NCBI GenBank assembly: GCA_021771265.1
Contig: JAETPK010000012.1
Span: forward strand, 1-38,829
Reading direction: 5' to 3'
Length of the DNA stretch: 38,829 nt
DNA from: Oscillospiraceae bacterium
GTDB lineage: Bacteria > Bacillota > Clostridia > Oscillospirales > Oscillospiraceae
The notes under the pieces are model-generated. The model was not told the origin of the DNA. It saw only the letters and a program-made list of their open reading frames with translations, and made no database searches. The position numbers and the translations under genes are program-made. Positions 23,145-32,260 of this stretch are shown one piece after another. Positions within the stretch are counted from its first letter, which is position 1. Each line of letters opens with the position of its first letter.

Positions 23145-24311
23145 ATGAGTGAGAACAACATCCCCCAGCTGACGCTGGAACCGCAGACCGCCGCCCAGGC
23201 GGTGCCGGAGCTGACCCTGGACCCCTCCGCCCCTGCCGCTCCCGCCGAGCCCGCCAAGCCGGAGGCCGCTCCCGTGGAGATGGATGACAGCCTTTTGAAC
23301 GACGCGGAAAAGCAGGCCGTGGAGGACTTTTCCAAGAAGATCGACATCATGGATTCCAATATGATCCTCCAGTACGGCGCCGCCGCCCAGAAAAACGTGG
23401 CGGGCTTTTCCGAAAACGCCCTGGCCTCCGTCCGCACCAAGGATCTGGGCGAGGTGGGCAAGTCCCTTTCCGAGCTGGTGGTGGAGCTGAAGGGCTTCGG
23501 CGAGGAAGAGGAGAAGAAGGGCCTGTTCGGCCGGTTCAAAAAGGCCGGTAGCAAGCTGGAGACCATGAAGGCCCAGTACGCCAAGGTGGAGAGCAACGTG
23601 GACAAGATCGCCCGGGAGCTGGAGCGGCATCAGGTGACGCTGATGAAGGACGTGGCCATGTTCGACCAGATGTACGAGCTGAACCTGAAGTATTACAAGG
23701 AGCTGACCATGTACATCCTGGCAGGCAAGAAGCGGCTGGCGGACGTACAGGCGGGTGAGCTGCCCGCCCTGAAGGCCAAGGCGGAGCAGAGCGGCGCCCA
23801 GGAGGACGCCCAGCGGTACAACGACATGGTCCAGATGTGCGACCGCTTTGAAAAGAAGCTCCACGATTTGGAACTGACGCGGATGATCTCCGTCCAGATG
23901 GGCCCCCAGACCCGCCTGCTGCAAAACAACGACACGCTGATGGTGGAGAAGATCCAGTCCTCTCTGGTGAACACCATCCCCCTGTGGAAGAGCCAGATGG
24001 TGCTGGCCCTGGGCATGGAGCACGGCCGGCAGGCCACCGCCGCCCAGAGCGCCGTCACGGAGATGACCAACGAGCTTTTGAAAAAGAACGCCGACATGCT
24101 GAAGATGGGCACCATCCAGACCGCCCGGGAGGCCGAGCGCAGCGTGGTGGACATCGAGACCCTGCAGCACACGAACCAGCAGCTCATCGAGACGCTGGAC
24201 GAGGTGCTGAACATCCAGCGGGAGGGCGCCCAGAAGCGCCGGGAGGCGGAAGTCCAGCTGGGTAAGATCGAAGGGGAGCTGAAGCAGAAGCTCATGGAGC
24301 TGCATCAATAA
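23145..24311 (+). CDS. telA: TelA family protein (toxic anion resistance family)
   Basis: The 388-residue protein is soluble and almost wholly helical, with an N-terminal Pro/Ala-rich extension carrying two PQLTLEP/PELTLDP repeats and then the TelA core: SNMILQYGAAAQKNVAGFSENAL, KGLFGRFKK, a long coiled region, VQMGPQTRLLQNNDTLMVEKIQSS and IPLWKSQMVLAL. The family was named for tellurite resistance, but the biochemical role is unclear; it usually travels with XpaC. GGAGG lies before the ATG at 23145. The TPM-domain gene follows after 12 bases. Confidence 0.93.
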   Translation: MSENNIPQLTLEPQTAAQAVPELTLDPSAPAAPAEPAKPEAAPVEMDDSLLNDAEKQAVEDFSKKIDIMDSNMILQYGAAAQKNVAGFSENALASVRTKDLGEVGKSLSELVVELKGFGEEEEKKGLFGRFKKAGSKLETMKAQYAKVESNVDKIARELERHQVTLMKDVAMFDQMYELNLKYYKELTMYILAGKKRLADVQAGELPALKAKAEQSGAQEDAQRYNDMVQMCDRFEKKLHDLELTRMISVQMGPQTRLLQNNDTLMVEKIQSSLVNTIPLWKSQMVLALGMEHGRQATAAQSAVTEMTNELLKKNADMLKMGTIQTAREAERSVVDIETLQHTNQQLIETLDEVLNIQREGAQKRREAEVQLGKIEGELKQKLMELHQ

Positions 24312-24323
24312 AAGGAACTGCCT

Positions 24324-25424
24324 ATGAAATTATTCCAAAAACGTTCCGTGGCCGCCCTGGTCATGGTGCTGGCCATGGCGGCGGGCATCCTGCTGGGGCA
24401 GGCCCGAAAGCCGGAGGGCCTGGGGCAGGCGTCCACCGCCGTGGTGGGCACCTACACGTATGTCTATGACTACGCCGGCGTCCTGACGGACAAGACCATG
24501 ACCTACATCGACGAGATGAACACCTCCCTGTTTGCCCAGACCGGCGCCCAGATCATGGTGCAGACGGTGGACACCACCGATGGCACCGACATCGTGGACT
24601 ATGCCACCCAACTGGGCGCGGCCTACGGCGTGGGCTCCGCGGAGCGGAACAACGGCCTGGTGCTGGTGCTGGCCCTGGAGGACCTGGCGGACAACGGCCT
24701 TGTGGGCAATTACGGCATCGCCGGCGGCGACGGACTGTACCGGTACGGCAATGAGCTGACCAGCATGCTGTATGTCTATATGGAGGAGGACTTCGCCGCC
24801 GGAGACTATGACGCCGCCGTCCGCAAGACCGTGAAGGCCTATATGGACTGGTTCGCAGAGCTGTATGATGTCACCGTCCGGGAAAACTACATCCCCGCCG
24901 TCCGGGAGAATTTCTCCGCCGGCAGCGGGTATTACACGGAGACCACAGGCGCCATGGCGCCCAGCACCGGCTCCGTAGTCATGGAGCTGGTTTTGCTGCT
25001 GGCGGTGCTGCTCATCATCTGGGTGGTGGTGGACCGGCTGCGCTATGACCGCTACCGCCGCCGTTACATGATGCCCGGCATGGGCATTCCCACCCGGCGG
25101 TATTACCCGGTGTTCTGGGGACGGCCCCGGCGGCCAAGGCCGCCCCGTTCTCCCCGCCCGCCCAGAGGCGGCGGGCCCAAGCCACCCAGCGGCGGCCCCT
25201 CGTCCCGCCCGCCCCGTCCGCCCAGGAGCACCGGCGGCAGCCGGGGCGGTTTCGGCGGAGGCGGCTCCTTTGGCGGCGGCTTCGGCGGCAGCCGGGGCGG
25301 CTTTGGCGGAGGCGGTTCCTTTGGCGGTGGCTTCGGCGGCAGTCGGGGCGGTTTCGGTGGAGGCGGCTCCTTTGGCGGCGGCTTCGGCGGCAGCCGGGGC
25401 GGTTTCGGCGGAGGACGCCGGTAA
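24324..25424 (+). CDS. TPM-domain membrane protein with Gly-rich tandem repeat tail
   Basis: The 366-residue protein has an N-terminal signal or anchor helix, an extracytoplasmic TPM domain (VYDYAGVLTDKTMTYIDEMN through AAVRKTVKAYMDWF), a second membrane helix (VVMELVLLLAVLLIIWVVVD, ~220-240) and a cytosolic basic tail. The tail is Arg/Pro-rich (~255-303) and then contains three exact 17-residue units of GGSRGGFGGGGSFGGGF plus a partial fourth. TPM domains occur in photosystem repair and membrane-stress proteins with reported phosphatase activity in some. The RGG-type tail resembles RNA- or protein-binding disordered regions (inference). It is the last gene of the xpaC-telA operon. Confidence 0.88.
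   Translation: MKLFQKRSVAALVMVLAMAAGILLGQARKPEGLGQASTAVVGTYTYVYDYAGVLTDKTMTYIDEMNTSLFAQTGAQIMVQTVDTTDGTDIVDYATQLGAAYGVGSAERNNGLVLVLALEDLADNGLVGNYGIAGGDGLYRYGNELTSMLYVYMEEDFAAGDYDAAVRKTVKAYMDWFAELYDVTVRENYIPAVRENFSAGSGYYTETTGAMAPSTGSVVMELVLLLAVLLIIWVVVDRLRYDRYRRRYMMPGMGIPTRRYYPVFWGRPRRPRPPRSPRPPRGGGPKPPSGGPSSRPPRPPRSTGGSRGGFGGGGSFGGGFGGSRGGFGGGGSFGGGFGGSRGGFGGGGSFGGGFGGSRGGFGGGRR
25233..25421 (+). repeat. 51-bp in-frame tandem repeat
   Basis: Three full units (25233-25283, 25284-25334, 25335-25385) and a 36-bp partial unit differ mostly at synonymous third positions, so the peptide repeat is preserved. Copy number is likely variable between strains. Confidence 0.9.
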
Positions 25425-25441
25425 AAAACAACAGCATATGA

Positions 25442-25474
25442 AAAAGCCCTGCGGCCAAGCGCCGCAGGGCTTTT
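25442..25474. terminator. Bidirectional terminator
   Basis: AAAAGCCCTGCGGC and GCCGCAGGGCTTTT around CAAGC, between the TPM gene and the converging symporter gene (stop at 25477-25479). Confidence 0.9.
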
Positions 25475-25476
25475 GT

Positions 25477-26874
25477 TCAGCGTTTCCGGAGAGATTCGTA
25501 CTCCCGCAGGGCGTCCAGCGCCTCCCGGGACATGGGCAGGATGACGGCGATGTTGAAAATGGTCATGAGACCGATGCCAACATCGCCCAGGTCCCACACG
25601 AAGGTATAGGCGGCGAGACCGCCGATAAACAGCATCACCAGGGCCAAGATCTTATAGGCCGTCTGGGACACCCAGCTGTCCCCAAAGAGGTAAGCCACAT
25701 TGGAACGGGCATAAAACAGGATGCCGATGAAGGTGGAGAAGCTGAACAGCCACAGGATCAAAGCAATGAACACCACGCCAAAGCCGCCCAGATGATACGC
25801 CATGGCCGCCTGGAGCAGGTCCATGCCCTCCAGCCCCTGGACCTGCGCCTCCGGGGTCAGCAGCATGATCAGGGCGGTGCAGCTGCAGATGACGATGGTG
25901 TCAATGAACACGCCGAAGGCCTGGAGCAGACCGGATCTGGCGGGGTGGCTGGTCTCCGCCGCCGCGGCGGCGCAGGGAGCGGAGCCGGAGCCGGCCTCGT
26001 TGGAAAACAGGCCCCGCTTCACGCCGTTCATCAGCACGGCACCGAAGCCGCCTGCCACCGCCTGCCGCAGGCCGAAGGCCTCCTGGAAGATCCGCTGAAA
26101 GACCGCCGGCAGCAGCGCCGCGTTTTTCAAAATGAGCACGATGGTCATGAGGAAGTAGCACCCGGCCATGATGGGCACCAGCACGTCCAGTACCTTCACG
26201 GTGGCGTTTTTCCTGAGAACGATGACAGCCGCCAGCACCACCAGCACCACTGTGGTGTAAATGGGCGGGATGTGGAAGGCGTTTTCAAAAGCGGAGGAGA
26301 CGGAGTTGCTGATGACCTGGCTGATGCCGCACCAGCAGATGAGGCCCGACAGGGCGAACAGCACGGCGGTGACGCTGCGGCGGGAGACGCCCTTCCGCCT
26401 GGCGGCGAAGTAGTCATGGATATAGTAGGCGGGGCCGCCCCGGTAGCCGCCGTAAAGGGGATCCGGCTTTTTGTGGAGCTGTGCCAGCGTGGCCTCAATG
26501 AAGGCGGTGGAGGAGCCGATGAGGGCGGACAGCCACATCCAGAACACCGCCCCGGCGCCGCCGGCGGAGATGGCCGCCACCACGCCGATGAGGTTGCCCA
26601 TGCCCACACGGGTGGCGGTGGAGATAATGAGGGCCTGCCAGCCGGAGATGGCGCTGCCGTTCCCGCCGCGCTTTTCCGCCGTCACCCGCAGCATTTCGGG
26701 AAACAGGCGGAGGGGCAGAAAGCGGGTGCGGAACGTGAAATAGATGCCGGTGGGGATGAGCAGCAGCACCAGCAGGGAAAGGCCCACGCTCCCGCCGCCG
26801 GGCAGGGGCAGCGTGATGAGGTCGCCCCATAAAAATCTGTAGACGACGGAGATCAGGTCAACAATGACATGCAT
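25477..26874 (-). CDS. Alanine/glycine:cation symporter (AGCS) family transporter
   Basis: The 465-residue protein has about eleven membrane helices and AGCS signatures: the early GIYFTFRTRFLPLRLFPEM, the diagnostic ISTATRVGMGNLIGVV with AISAGGAGAVFWMW, YRGGPAYYIHDYF, and GLFSNEAGSGSAPCAAAAA. These carriers import alanine, glycine or related amino acids with Na+ or H+. AGGAGG lies 10 bases before the ATG. Monocistronic. Confidence 0.94.
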   Translation of the reverse strand: MHVIVDLISVVYRFLWGDLITLPLPGGGSVGLSLLVLLLIPTGIYFTFRTRFLPLRLFPEMLRVTAEKRGGNGSAISGWQALIISTATRVGMGNLIGVVAAISAGGAGAVFWMWLSALIGSSTAFIEATLAQLHKKPDPLYGGYRGGPAYYIHDYFAARRKGVSRRSVTAVLFALSGLICWCGISQVISNSVSSAFENAFHIPPIYTTVVLVVLAAVIVLRKNATVKVLDVLVPIMAGCYFLMTIVLILKNAALLPAVFQRIFQEAFGLRQAVAGGFGAVLMNGVKRGLFSNEAGSGSAPCAAAAAETSHPARSGLLQAFGVFIDTIVICSCTALIMLLTPEAQVQGLEGMDLLQAAMAYHLGGFGVVFIALILWLFSFSTFIGILFYARSNVAYLFGDSWVSQTAYKILALVMLFIGGLAAYTFVWDLGDVGIGLMTIFNIAVILPMSREALDALREYESLRKR

Positions 26875-27130
26875 GAAAAAGGTCCTCCTGAGATCGTGAT
26901 GCGGCGGAGGGCGTCCGCCGCGCCGGAACAGGCAAGGAGACTGTGCTCCTTTAAAGCGGCAAATATATAGGATATGGCTCTATTGTACTATGTCGGCCGC
27001 GGGGATTCAACCTCTTTTTCCATTTAAACTGTTTTTCCGTGACGGACAGGGTGGCGCTTCCGTCAGCCAGCGGTGCATAGGGGAGCGGTTTTGCCGGCTG
27101 GAAGTGGAAAATTTGCATGAAAAGAAATAA

Positions 27131-27172
27131 TTCTTGCAAAACAGGAAAAATTTTGCAAGAATACTTGCAAAA
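27131..27172. promoter_or_regulatory. Three-half-site operator upstream of the YitT-family gene
   Basis: CTTGCAAAA (27133-27141), TTTTGCAAG (27151-27159) and CTTGCAAAA (27164-27172) alternate in orientation, giving two nested perfect inverted repeats with spacers of 9 and 4 bp. The third half-site contains the -35 box. This is the layout of a cooperative repressor site; the binding protein is unknown. Confidence 0.65.
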
Positions 27173-27193
27173 CAAAAAATGGAAGCGTATACT
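27165..27193 (+). promoter_or_regulatory. Promoter of the YitT-family gene
   Basis: TTGCAA (27165-27170), 17-bp spacer, TATACT (27188-27193). Confidence 0.75.
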
Positions 27194-27239
27194 CCCCCTT
27201 GGAAAACGGGCCGGATGACCGGCGGGGAGGACGCGGCAT

Positions 27240-28115
27240 ATGGGCGGAAACGCTTGGAAAACAGGGAAAAGCTATGGGATCGTCATGGCGCTGGCGGTGG
27301 TCATGGGGCTGAGCTACGAGGTATTCGTGTTCCCCAACGCCTTCGCGCCGGCGGGCATCAACGGTCTGGCCACCATGATCCAGTATTTGTTCCACGTGAG
27401 CATCGGCTACATGTCTCTGCTCATCAATCTGCCGTTGATCCTGCTGGCGTGGCGGCATGTGGACCGGGACTTCGCCTTGAAAAACCTGGCCTTTGTGCTG
27501 GTGTTTTCCGCCGTGACCCTGGCGCTGAACCAGGTGGACCTCAGCGCCGTCGCCTACCACACGGACAACGGCAACTCCGCCATTCTGGGGCCTGTGGCCG
27601 CCGGCGTGGTCAGCGGCGTGGTGTACGGCTTTACCATCCGGCAGAACGGCTCCACCGGCGGCACGGATATCGTAGCCGCCTGGGTACGGAAAAAGCATCC
27701 GGAGGCCAGCCTCGTGTGGGTCATCTTCGGACTGAACGCCTCCGTGGCGGTGCTGTCCTTCTTTGTCTACGGCTGTAAGTTCGAGCCGGTGATCTTGTGC
27801 CTGCTTTACTGCTACCTCAGCTCCCGCATCAGCGACAGCATCCTCAAGGGCGGCAAGCGGGCATTGAAATTCGAGGTGGTCACAAAGGAGGCTTCCGCCC
27901 TGTCCGCCCGGCTCATGGAGGAACTGGGCCACGGCGTCACGGTGCTGCCCGCCCGGGGCATGTACTCCTCGGAGCCCCGGGACTTTTTGATCTGCGTGGT
28001 GAACCGCCACCAGATCATCCGCTTCCAGGAGATCCTCCGCCAGTTTCCCGGCACCTTCGCCTGGGTGGCGGAGGTGAACGAGACCCTGGGCAACTTCAAG
28101 CATATCACGGCCTGA
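27240..28115 (+). CDS. YitT family membrane protein (DUF161 + DUF2179)
   Basis: The 291-residue protein has about five transmembrane helices in the N-terminal two thirds (VFPNAFAPAGINGLATMI; GSTGGTDIVAAWV) and a cytosolic C-terminal DUF2179 domain (KFEVVTKEASALSARLMEELGHGVTVLPARGMYSSEPRDFLICVV). The exact function of the family is not established. GGGGAGG lies 9 bases before the ATG. Transcription probably starts at the promoter overlapping the three-half-site operator, so the gene is likely tightly regulated. A bidirectional terminator follows. Confidence 0.9.
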   Translation: MGGNAWKTGKSYGIVMALAVVMGLSYEVFVFPNAFAPAGINGLATMIQYLFHVSIGYMSLLINLPLILLAWRHVDRDFALKNLAFVLVFSAVTLALNQVDLSAVAYHTDNGNSAILGPVAAGVVSGVVYGFTIRQNGSTGGTDIVAAWVRKKHPEASLVWVIFGLNASVAVLSFFVYGCKFEPVILCLLYCYLSSRISDSILKGGKRALKFEVVTKEASALSARLMEELGHGVTVLPARGMYSSEPRDFLICVVNRHQIIRFQEILRQFPGTFAWVAEVNETLGNFKHITA

Positions 28116-28121
28116 TACATA

Positions 28122-28154
28122 AAAACCGGGGCGGACAAAGTCCGCCCCGGTTTT
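28122..28154. terminator. Bidirectional terminator
   Basis: AAAACCGGGGCGGAC-AAA-GTCCGCCCCGGTTTT between converging genes. Confidence 0.92.
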
Positions 28155-28160
28155 GCACTG

Positions 28161-28985
28161 TCACAGCACGCTTTCCACCATCTGCCGCACCTGGCGCTCC
28201 GTCAAACCGTCGGAGGCCCGGAGGGAGAAGGAGAAGCCGTCCCGGGTCCACAGGGCCACCCGGATGCCCCCCGCGTCGCCCCGCCACTGGACGGAGGTGT
28301 CCTTTACCGTTAGGGTGCCGCTGGCGGGATAGACGGTGTAGTCACCGCTGTTGTCATTGCCGCCCCGGCTGACCCGGTAGGTCAGCTCCTGCACGTCGTC
28401 GCTCCAGCGCAGCTCCGCCAGGGTGCCGCCGATGTCCTGAATGAGGGTGAAGGAGAAGCCCGCCGGTGCCGCGGGCACCGGCACAGGGAAGCCCACGGCG
28501 GCCTCCAGAGATTCCACGGTGTTGTGCTGGTGCTGGGGGTTCGGCAGCTGGGCGTTGCCGCCGGTGGGGGTGGTATTCATCTCCACGGAGATGGCTCCGC
28601 TGTCGGAGACAGTAACGCAGGTCTGGCCCGCAAGGTCGTTGAAGAAACCCGCCGGGACATACATGACGCCCTTTTCCAGCATGGCGGGGGCGGCGTCCAG
28701 AAGCAGGGAGGACCCCATGACGGGGTCGCCGCCGTCCGCATGGTCCATAAGCGTGGCATAGCCCATGCCCAGCACCAGGACGGCTTCCCGGTCTCCCCGT
28801 GTCAGCCGGGCGCCGGGCAGGGAGCCGTCCCAGGTCACCTGGTAGCCCAAGGTCTCCGCCACCGCCCGCAGGGGCACCATAGTGACGGCCTTGGCATCGG
28901 ATACGGGCACCTGGTCAGCGGCGGCAGGCAGGGTCAGTGCGGCGGCCAGCGCCAGGGACAGCAGCAGTGCGCAAAATTTTTTCAT
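28161..28985 (-). CDS. Exported protein with copper amine oxidase N-terminal-like (stalk) domain
   Basis: The 274-residue protein has a signal peptide ([23 protein letters not shown]) and then a stalk-type domain, recognisable by [30 protein letters not shown] and [15 protein letters not shown], a module common in extracellular proteins of Firmicutes. The C-terminal half (from ~[10 protein letters not shown]) looks beta-rich: [33 protein letters not shown]. It is probably secreted or wall-associated; function unknown. The ATG at 28985 is chosen because AAAGG is about 9 bases upstream; ATG at 28994 would sit on the ribosome site. Confidence 0.8.
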   Translation of the reverse strand: MKKFCALLLSLALAAALTLPAAADQVPVSDAKAVTMVPLRAVAETLGYQVTWDGSLPGARLTRGDREAVLVLGMGYATLMDHADGGDPVMGSSLLLDAAPAMLEKGVMYVPAGFFNDLAGQTCVTVSDSGAISVEMNTTPTGGNAQLPNPQHQHNTVESLEAAVGFPVPVPAAPAGFSFTLIQDIGGTLAELRWSDDVQELTYRVSRGGNDNSGDYTVYPASGTLTVKDTSVQWRGDAGGIRVALWTRDGFSFSLRASDGLTERQVRQMVESVL

Positions 28986-29112
28986 CGTGGTCATCCTTTC
29001 CTCGGAGGGGTTTGTCCGTTTAGACGGCGGAGACGGAAAGCCGTTTCTCCGCCGGTCAATAGGATCATACCACACCGCCGCCTGTCCGGCAACGGAAAAC
29101 GGGAGAAAAGGT

Positions 29113-29141
29113 TTGCACTTGTCGGCATCGTCCGTTATAAT
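29113..29141 (+). promoter_or_regulatory. fumC promoter
   Basis: TTGCAC (29113-29118), 17-bp spacer, TATAAT (29136-29141). Confidence 0.75.
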
Positions 29142-29175
29142 GACAGCATCACGACAGCAATGGGAGGTTCAACCG

Positions 29176-30534
<1,359 letters not shown>

Positions 30535-30560
30535 GTCATCAACAGAAAATGAAAAGGGAA

Positions 30561-30597
30561 AAACCGCCCCGGCGTGTTATACGCCGGGGCGGTTTTT
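30561..30597. terminator. Bidirectional terminator after fumC
   Basis: AAACCGCCCCGGCGT-GTTAT-ACGCCGGGGCGGTTT then TTT. Confidence 0.92.
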
Positions 30598-30608
30598 TCG
30601 GGAGAGCT

Positions 30609-30761
30609 TTAGAAAAAGGAATAGTGAGTGCCCAGGTGTTGCTCCAGCTGGTGGATGACCTTGCTGACATTGGGCTGCGTGGTGTAGAGCCGGGCGGCGG
30701 CCTTTCCCAGGCTGCCGCAGTCGCAGGCCGCCATAAAGAATTCCAATTGCTTCAGTTCCAT
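30609..30761 (-). pseudogene. Truncated LysR-family regulator (HTH only)
   Basis: The 50-codon frame encodes MELKQLEFFMAACDCGSLGKAAARLYTTQPNVSKVIHQLE, an almost perfect LysR-type N-terminal helix-turn-helix, but stops after QHLGTHYSFF where the family normally continues with a ~230-residue effector domain. A terminator lies immediately after, and no remainder of the effector domain is visible. It is most likely a gene remnant of a LysR regulator of the adjacent fumC or AEC transporter genes. A functional stand-alone DNA-binding micro-protein cannot be excluded; a GGGAG site lies upstream of the ATG. Confidence 0.75.
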
Positions 30762-30795
30762 ACGTCTTCGTGCTCCCTGTGGCGTCGGTGGACCG

Positions 30796-31743
30796 TTACA
30801 GCAGGGCGGTGACGGTCTCATAGACCCAGATAAGCGCCGGCAGGGTGACGATGCTGCACAGCATGGTGAACACGCCGATGAGGCTGGCGTGGTCCGCCTC
30901 CTTGTCGTACAGCTGGGCGATCTGGGTGATGACCACGCCGGTGGGGGCGCCGGCTCCCAGCAGGGTGATCATAACGATCTGCTGGGCGCCGGGCAGCAGG
31001 GTGTTCAGCCGCAGCAGCAGGAAAATGGCCAGCATAATGAGGGGGTAGACGATGAGCCGGTTCAAGGCCACCACCAGTACCCGGGACATTTTCCGCAGGT
31101 CCAGGTGGGCAATGGTGGCGAAGGAGATGCCGATGGACAGCATGCTGGTAGAGCCCAGGGCATTGCCCACGCTCTCCACCGCCTGGCCCAGCACACCGGG
31201 GAAGCGGATGCGGGCGCAGAACAGGAAAAAGCCCACCGCCATGGCGATGATGTTGATGTTGCCCAGGGCCTTTTTCCAGTCGATCTGGGGCTCTTCGCAG
31301 ATGAGGCTCTTGCCGTGGGTCCACACGAATACCTGCAAGGCGCCCATGTAGGCGCAGGTGTAAAACAGCCACTCCTGGCCCATGGTGAAGGCGATGAGGG
31401 GCATGAGCAGGTTGCCGCTGTTGGAGTAGATCATGGAAGCCCGCTCCACGGGGCTCATGTGCAGGGCCTTGTCCCCCAGCAGCCAGGTGACAAAAATGAG
31501 CACCACATGGGAAAGCGCCGCACCGAAAATGGCCAGCAGCAGGCCCAGAAGCCGCTCCCGGGTGAAGTCCACCTGGAAGGCGTAAATGATGGCGCAGGGC
31601 CGGATGACGCCTACAATGACCTGGGACAGGCCCTTGCCGGCGCTGGCGGGCATGAGCTTCACCTTCACGGCGATAAAGCCCAGCAGCAGCATCAAAAACA
31701 TTTTCGTGATCTGCTGAAGAAACAGAAGATTCATTTCAGACAT
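30796..31743 (-). CDS. AEC family transporter
   Basis: The 315-residue protein has about ten membrane helices and the features of the auxin efflux carrier/malate permease (AEC) family: LLLGFIAVKVKLMPASAGKGLSQVIVGVIRPCAIIYAF, MIYSNSGNLLMPLIAFTMG, and the C-terminal GAGAPTGVVITQIAQLYDKEADHASLIGVFTM. AEC carriers in bacteria commonly move malate or other carboxylates. The ATG at 31743 has GGAGG 5 bases upstream; the longer frame upstream is not hydrophobic and is unlikely. The LysR stub and fumC next door fit a dicarboxylate role (inference). Confidence 0.9.
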   Translation of the reverse strand: MSEMNLLFLQQITKMFLMLLLGFIAVKVKLMPASAGKGLSQVIVGVIRPCAIIYAFQVDFTRERLLGLLLAIFGAALSHVVLIFVTWLLGDKALHMSPVERASMIYSNSGNLLMPLIAFTMGQEWLFYTCAYMGALQVFVWTHGKSLICEEPQIDWKKALGNINIIAMAVGFFLFCARIRFPGVLGQAVESVGNALGSTSMLSIGISFATIAHLDLRKMSRVLVVALNRLIVYPLIMLAIFLLLRLNTLLPGAQQIVMITLLGAGAPTGVVITQIAQLYDKEADHASLIGVFTMLCSIVTLPALIWVYETVTALL

Positions 31744-32260
31744 TGCGGCCTCCGAAAATTCAGTGTATCCCATGTACCCCAACAGGGATGGCCGGCTCCC
31801 CGCAGGCCCCGGGTGGTTTCCCCATAAAGGTCCATCGGCTTGCTTTTTCCTGCAATATCGTATGGAAAACAGAGCGGCATCCAAGGACCCGACACTGGTA
31901 ATATAGCATGCATCGGCTGAAATATCCACAGAATAAATCAAAATTTTGCCTTTTGCGCGCCTAGACGGCGTTGGAACGGAATGATGGGAAAGCGGCCCTG
32001 CTCCTCTTCCAGCAGGGCCAGAGCGGATTATACATTTTTATATGCATATTGCTGTATATTGGAGACGGGGCGGCTCCCGGGGGGACGCCGGGAGGACCTC
32101 CTGGCGGGAAAACAGCGATAAATCAGCCCAGGATATGGCATAATATGAAAAAACTGACAAGAAATGAAAAAAATGTTGTGCAGGATGACACTTGAATAAA
32201 TATTCACGATAAGCGTATAATTCAACCATCATCAAACAAGAGACACGGGAGGCAGCCGTC
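31744..32260. other. Divergent intergenic region upstream of the AEC gene and argG
   Basis: No intact gene is seen. Contents are the AEC leader, a hairpin GGCCCTGCT/AGCAGGGCC (~31992-32018), an AT-rich stretch with TATA-like words (32027-32060), a GC-rich pair of hairpins (CTCCCGG/CCGGGAG, ~32074-32096), then the ARG box and argG promoter. Confidence 0.6.
32192..32221 (+). promoter_or_regulatory. argG promoter with overlapping ARG box
   Basis: The perfect palindrome TGAATAAATATTCA (32193-32206) matches the ArgR/AhrC ARG-box consensus (TGAAT-4 AT-WATTCA). It overlaps the -35 element TTGAAT (32192-32197); TATAAT lies 18 bp downstream (32216-32221). Arginine-loaded ArgR bound here would occlude RNA polymerase. 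Established knowledge: ArgR represses arginine synthesis in this way; the regulator gene itself is not in the window. Confidence 0.85.

Larger units (their letters stand above)
26875..27239. other. Divergent intergenic region between symporter and YitT-family genes
   Basis: No gene is seen. The left part is the leader of the symporter gene without a clear promoter match. The right part (27131-27193) holds three 9-bp half-sites and the promoter of the YitT-family gene, annotated separately. Confidence 0.6.

Noticed and set aside
25233-25421. CRISPR array
   Set aside because: The 51-bp repeats are contiguous without spacers and lie in frame inside a Gly-rich protein tail.
32027-32060. Second ARG box in the AT-rich stretch upstream of argG
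   Set aside because: ATGCATATTGCTGTATAT-like words match the consensus poorly on both arms; only the site at 32193-32206 is convincing.
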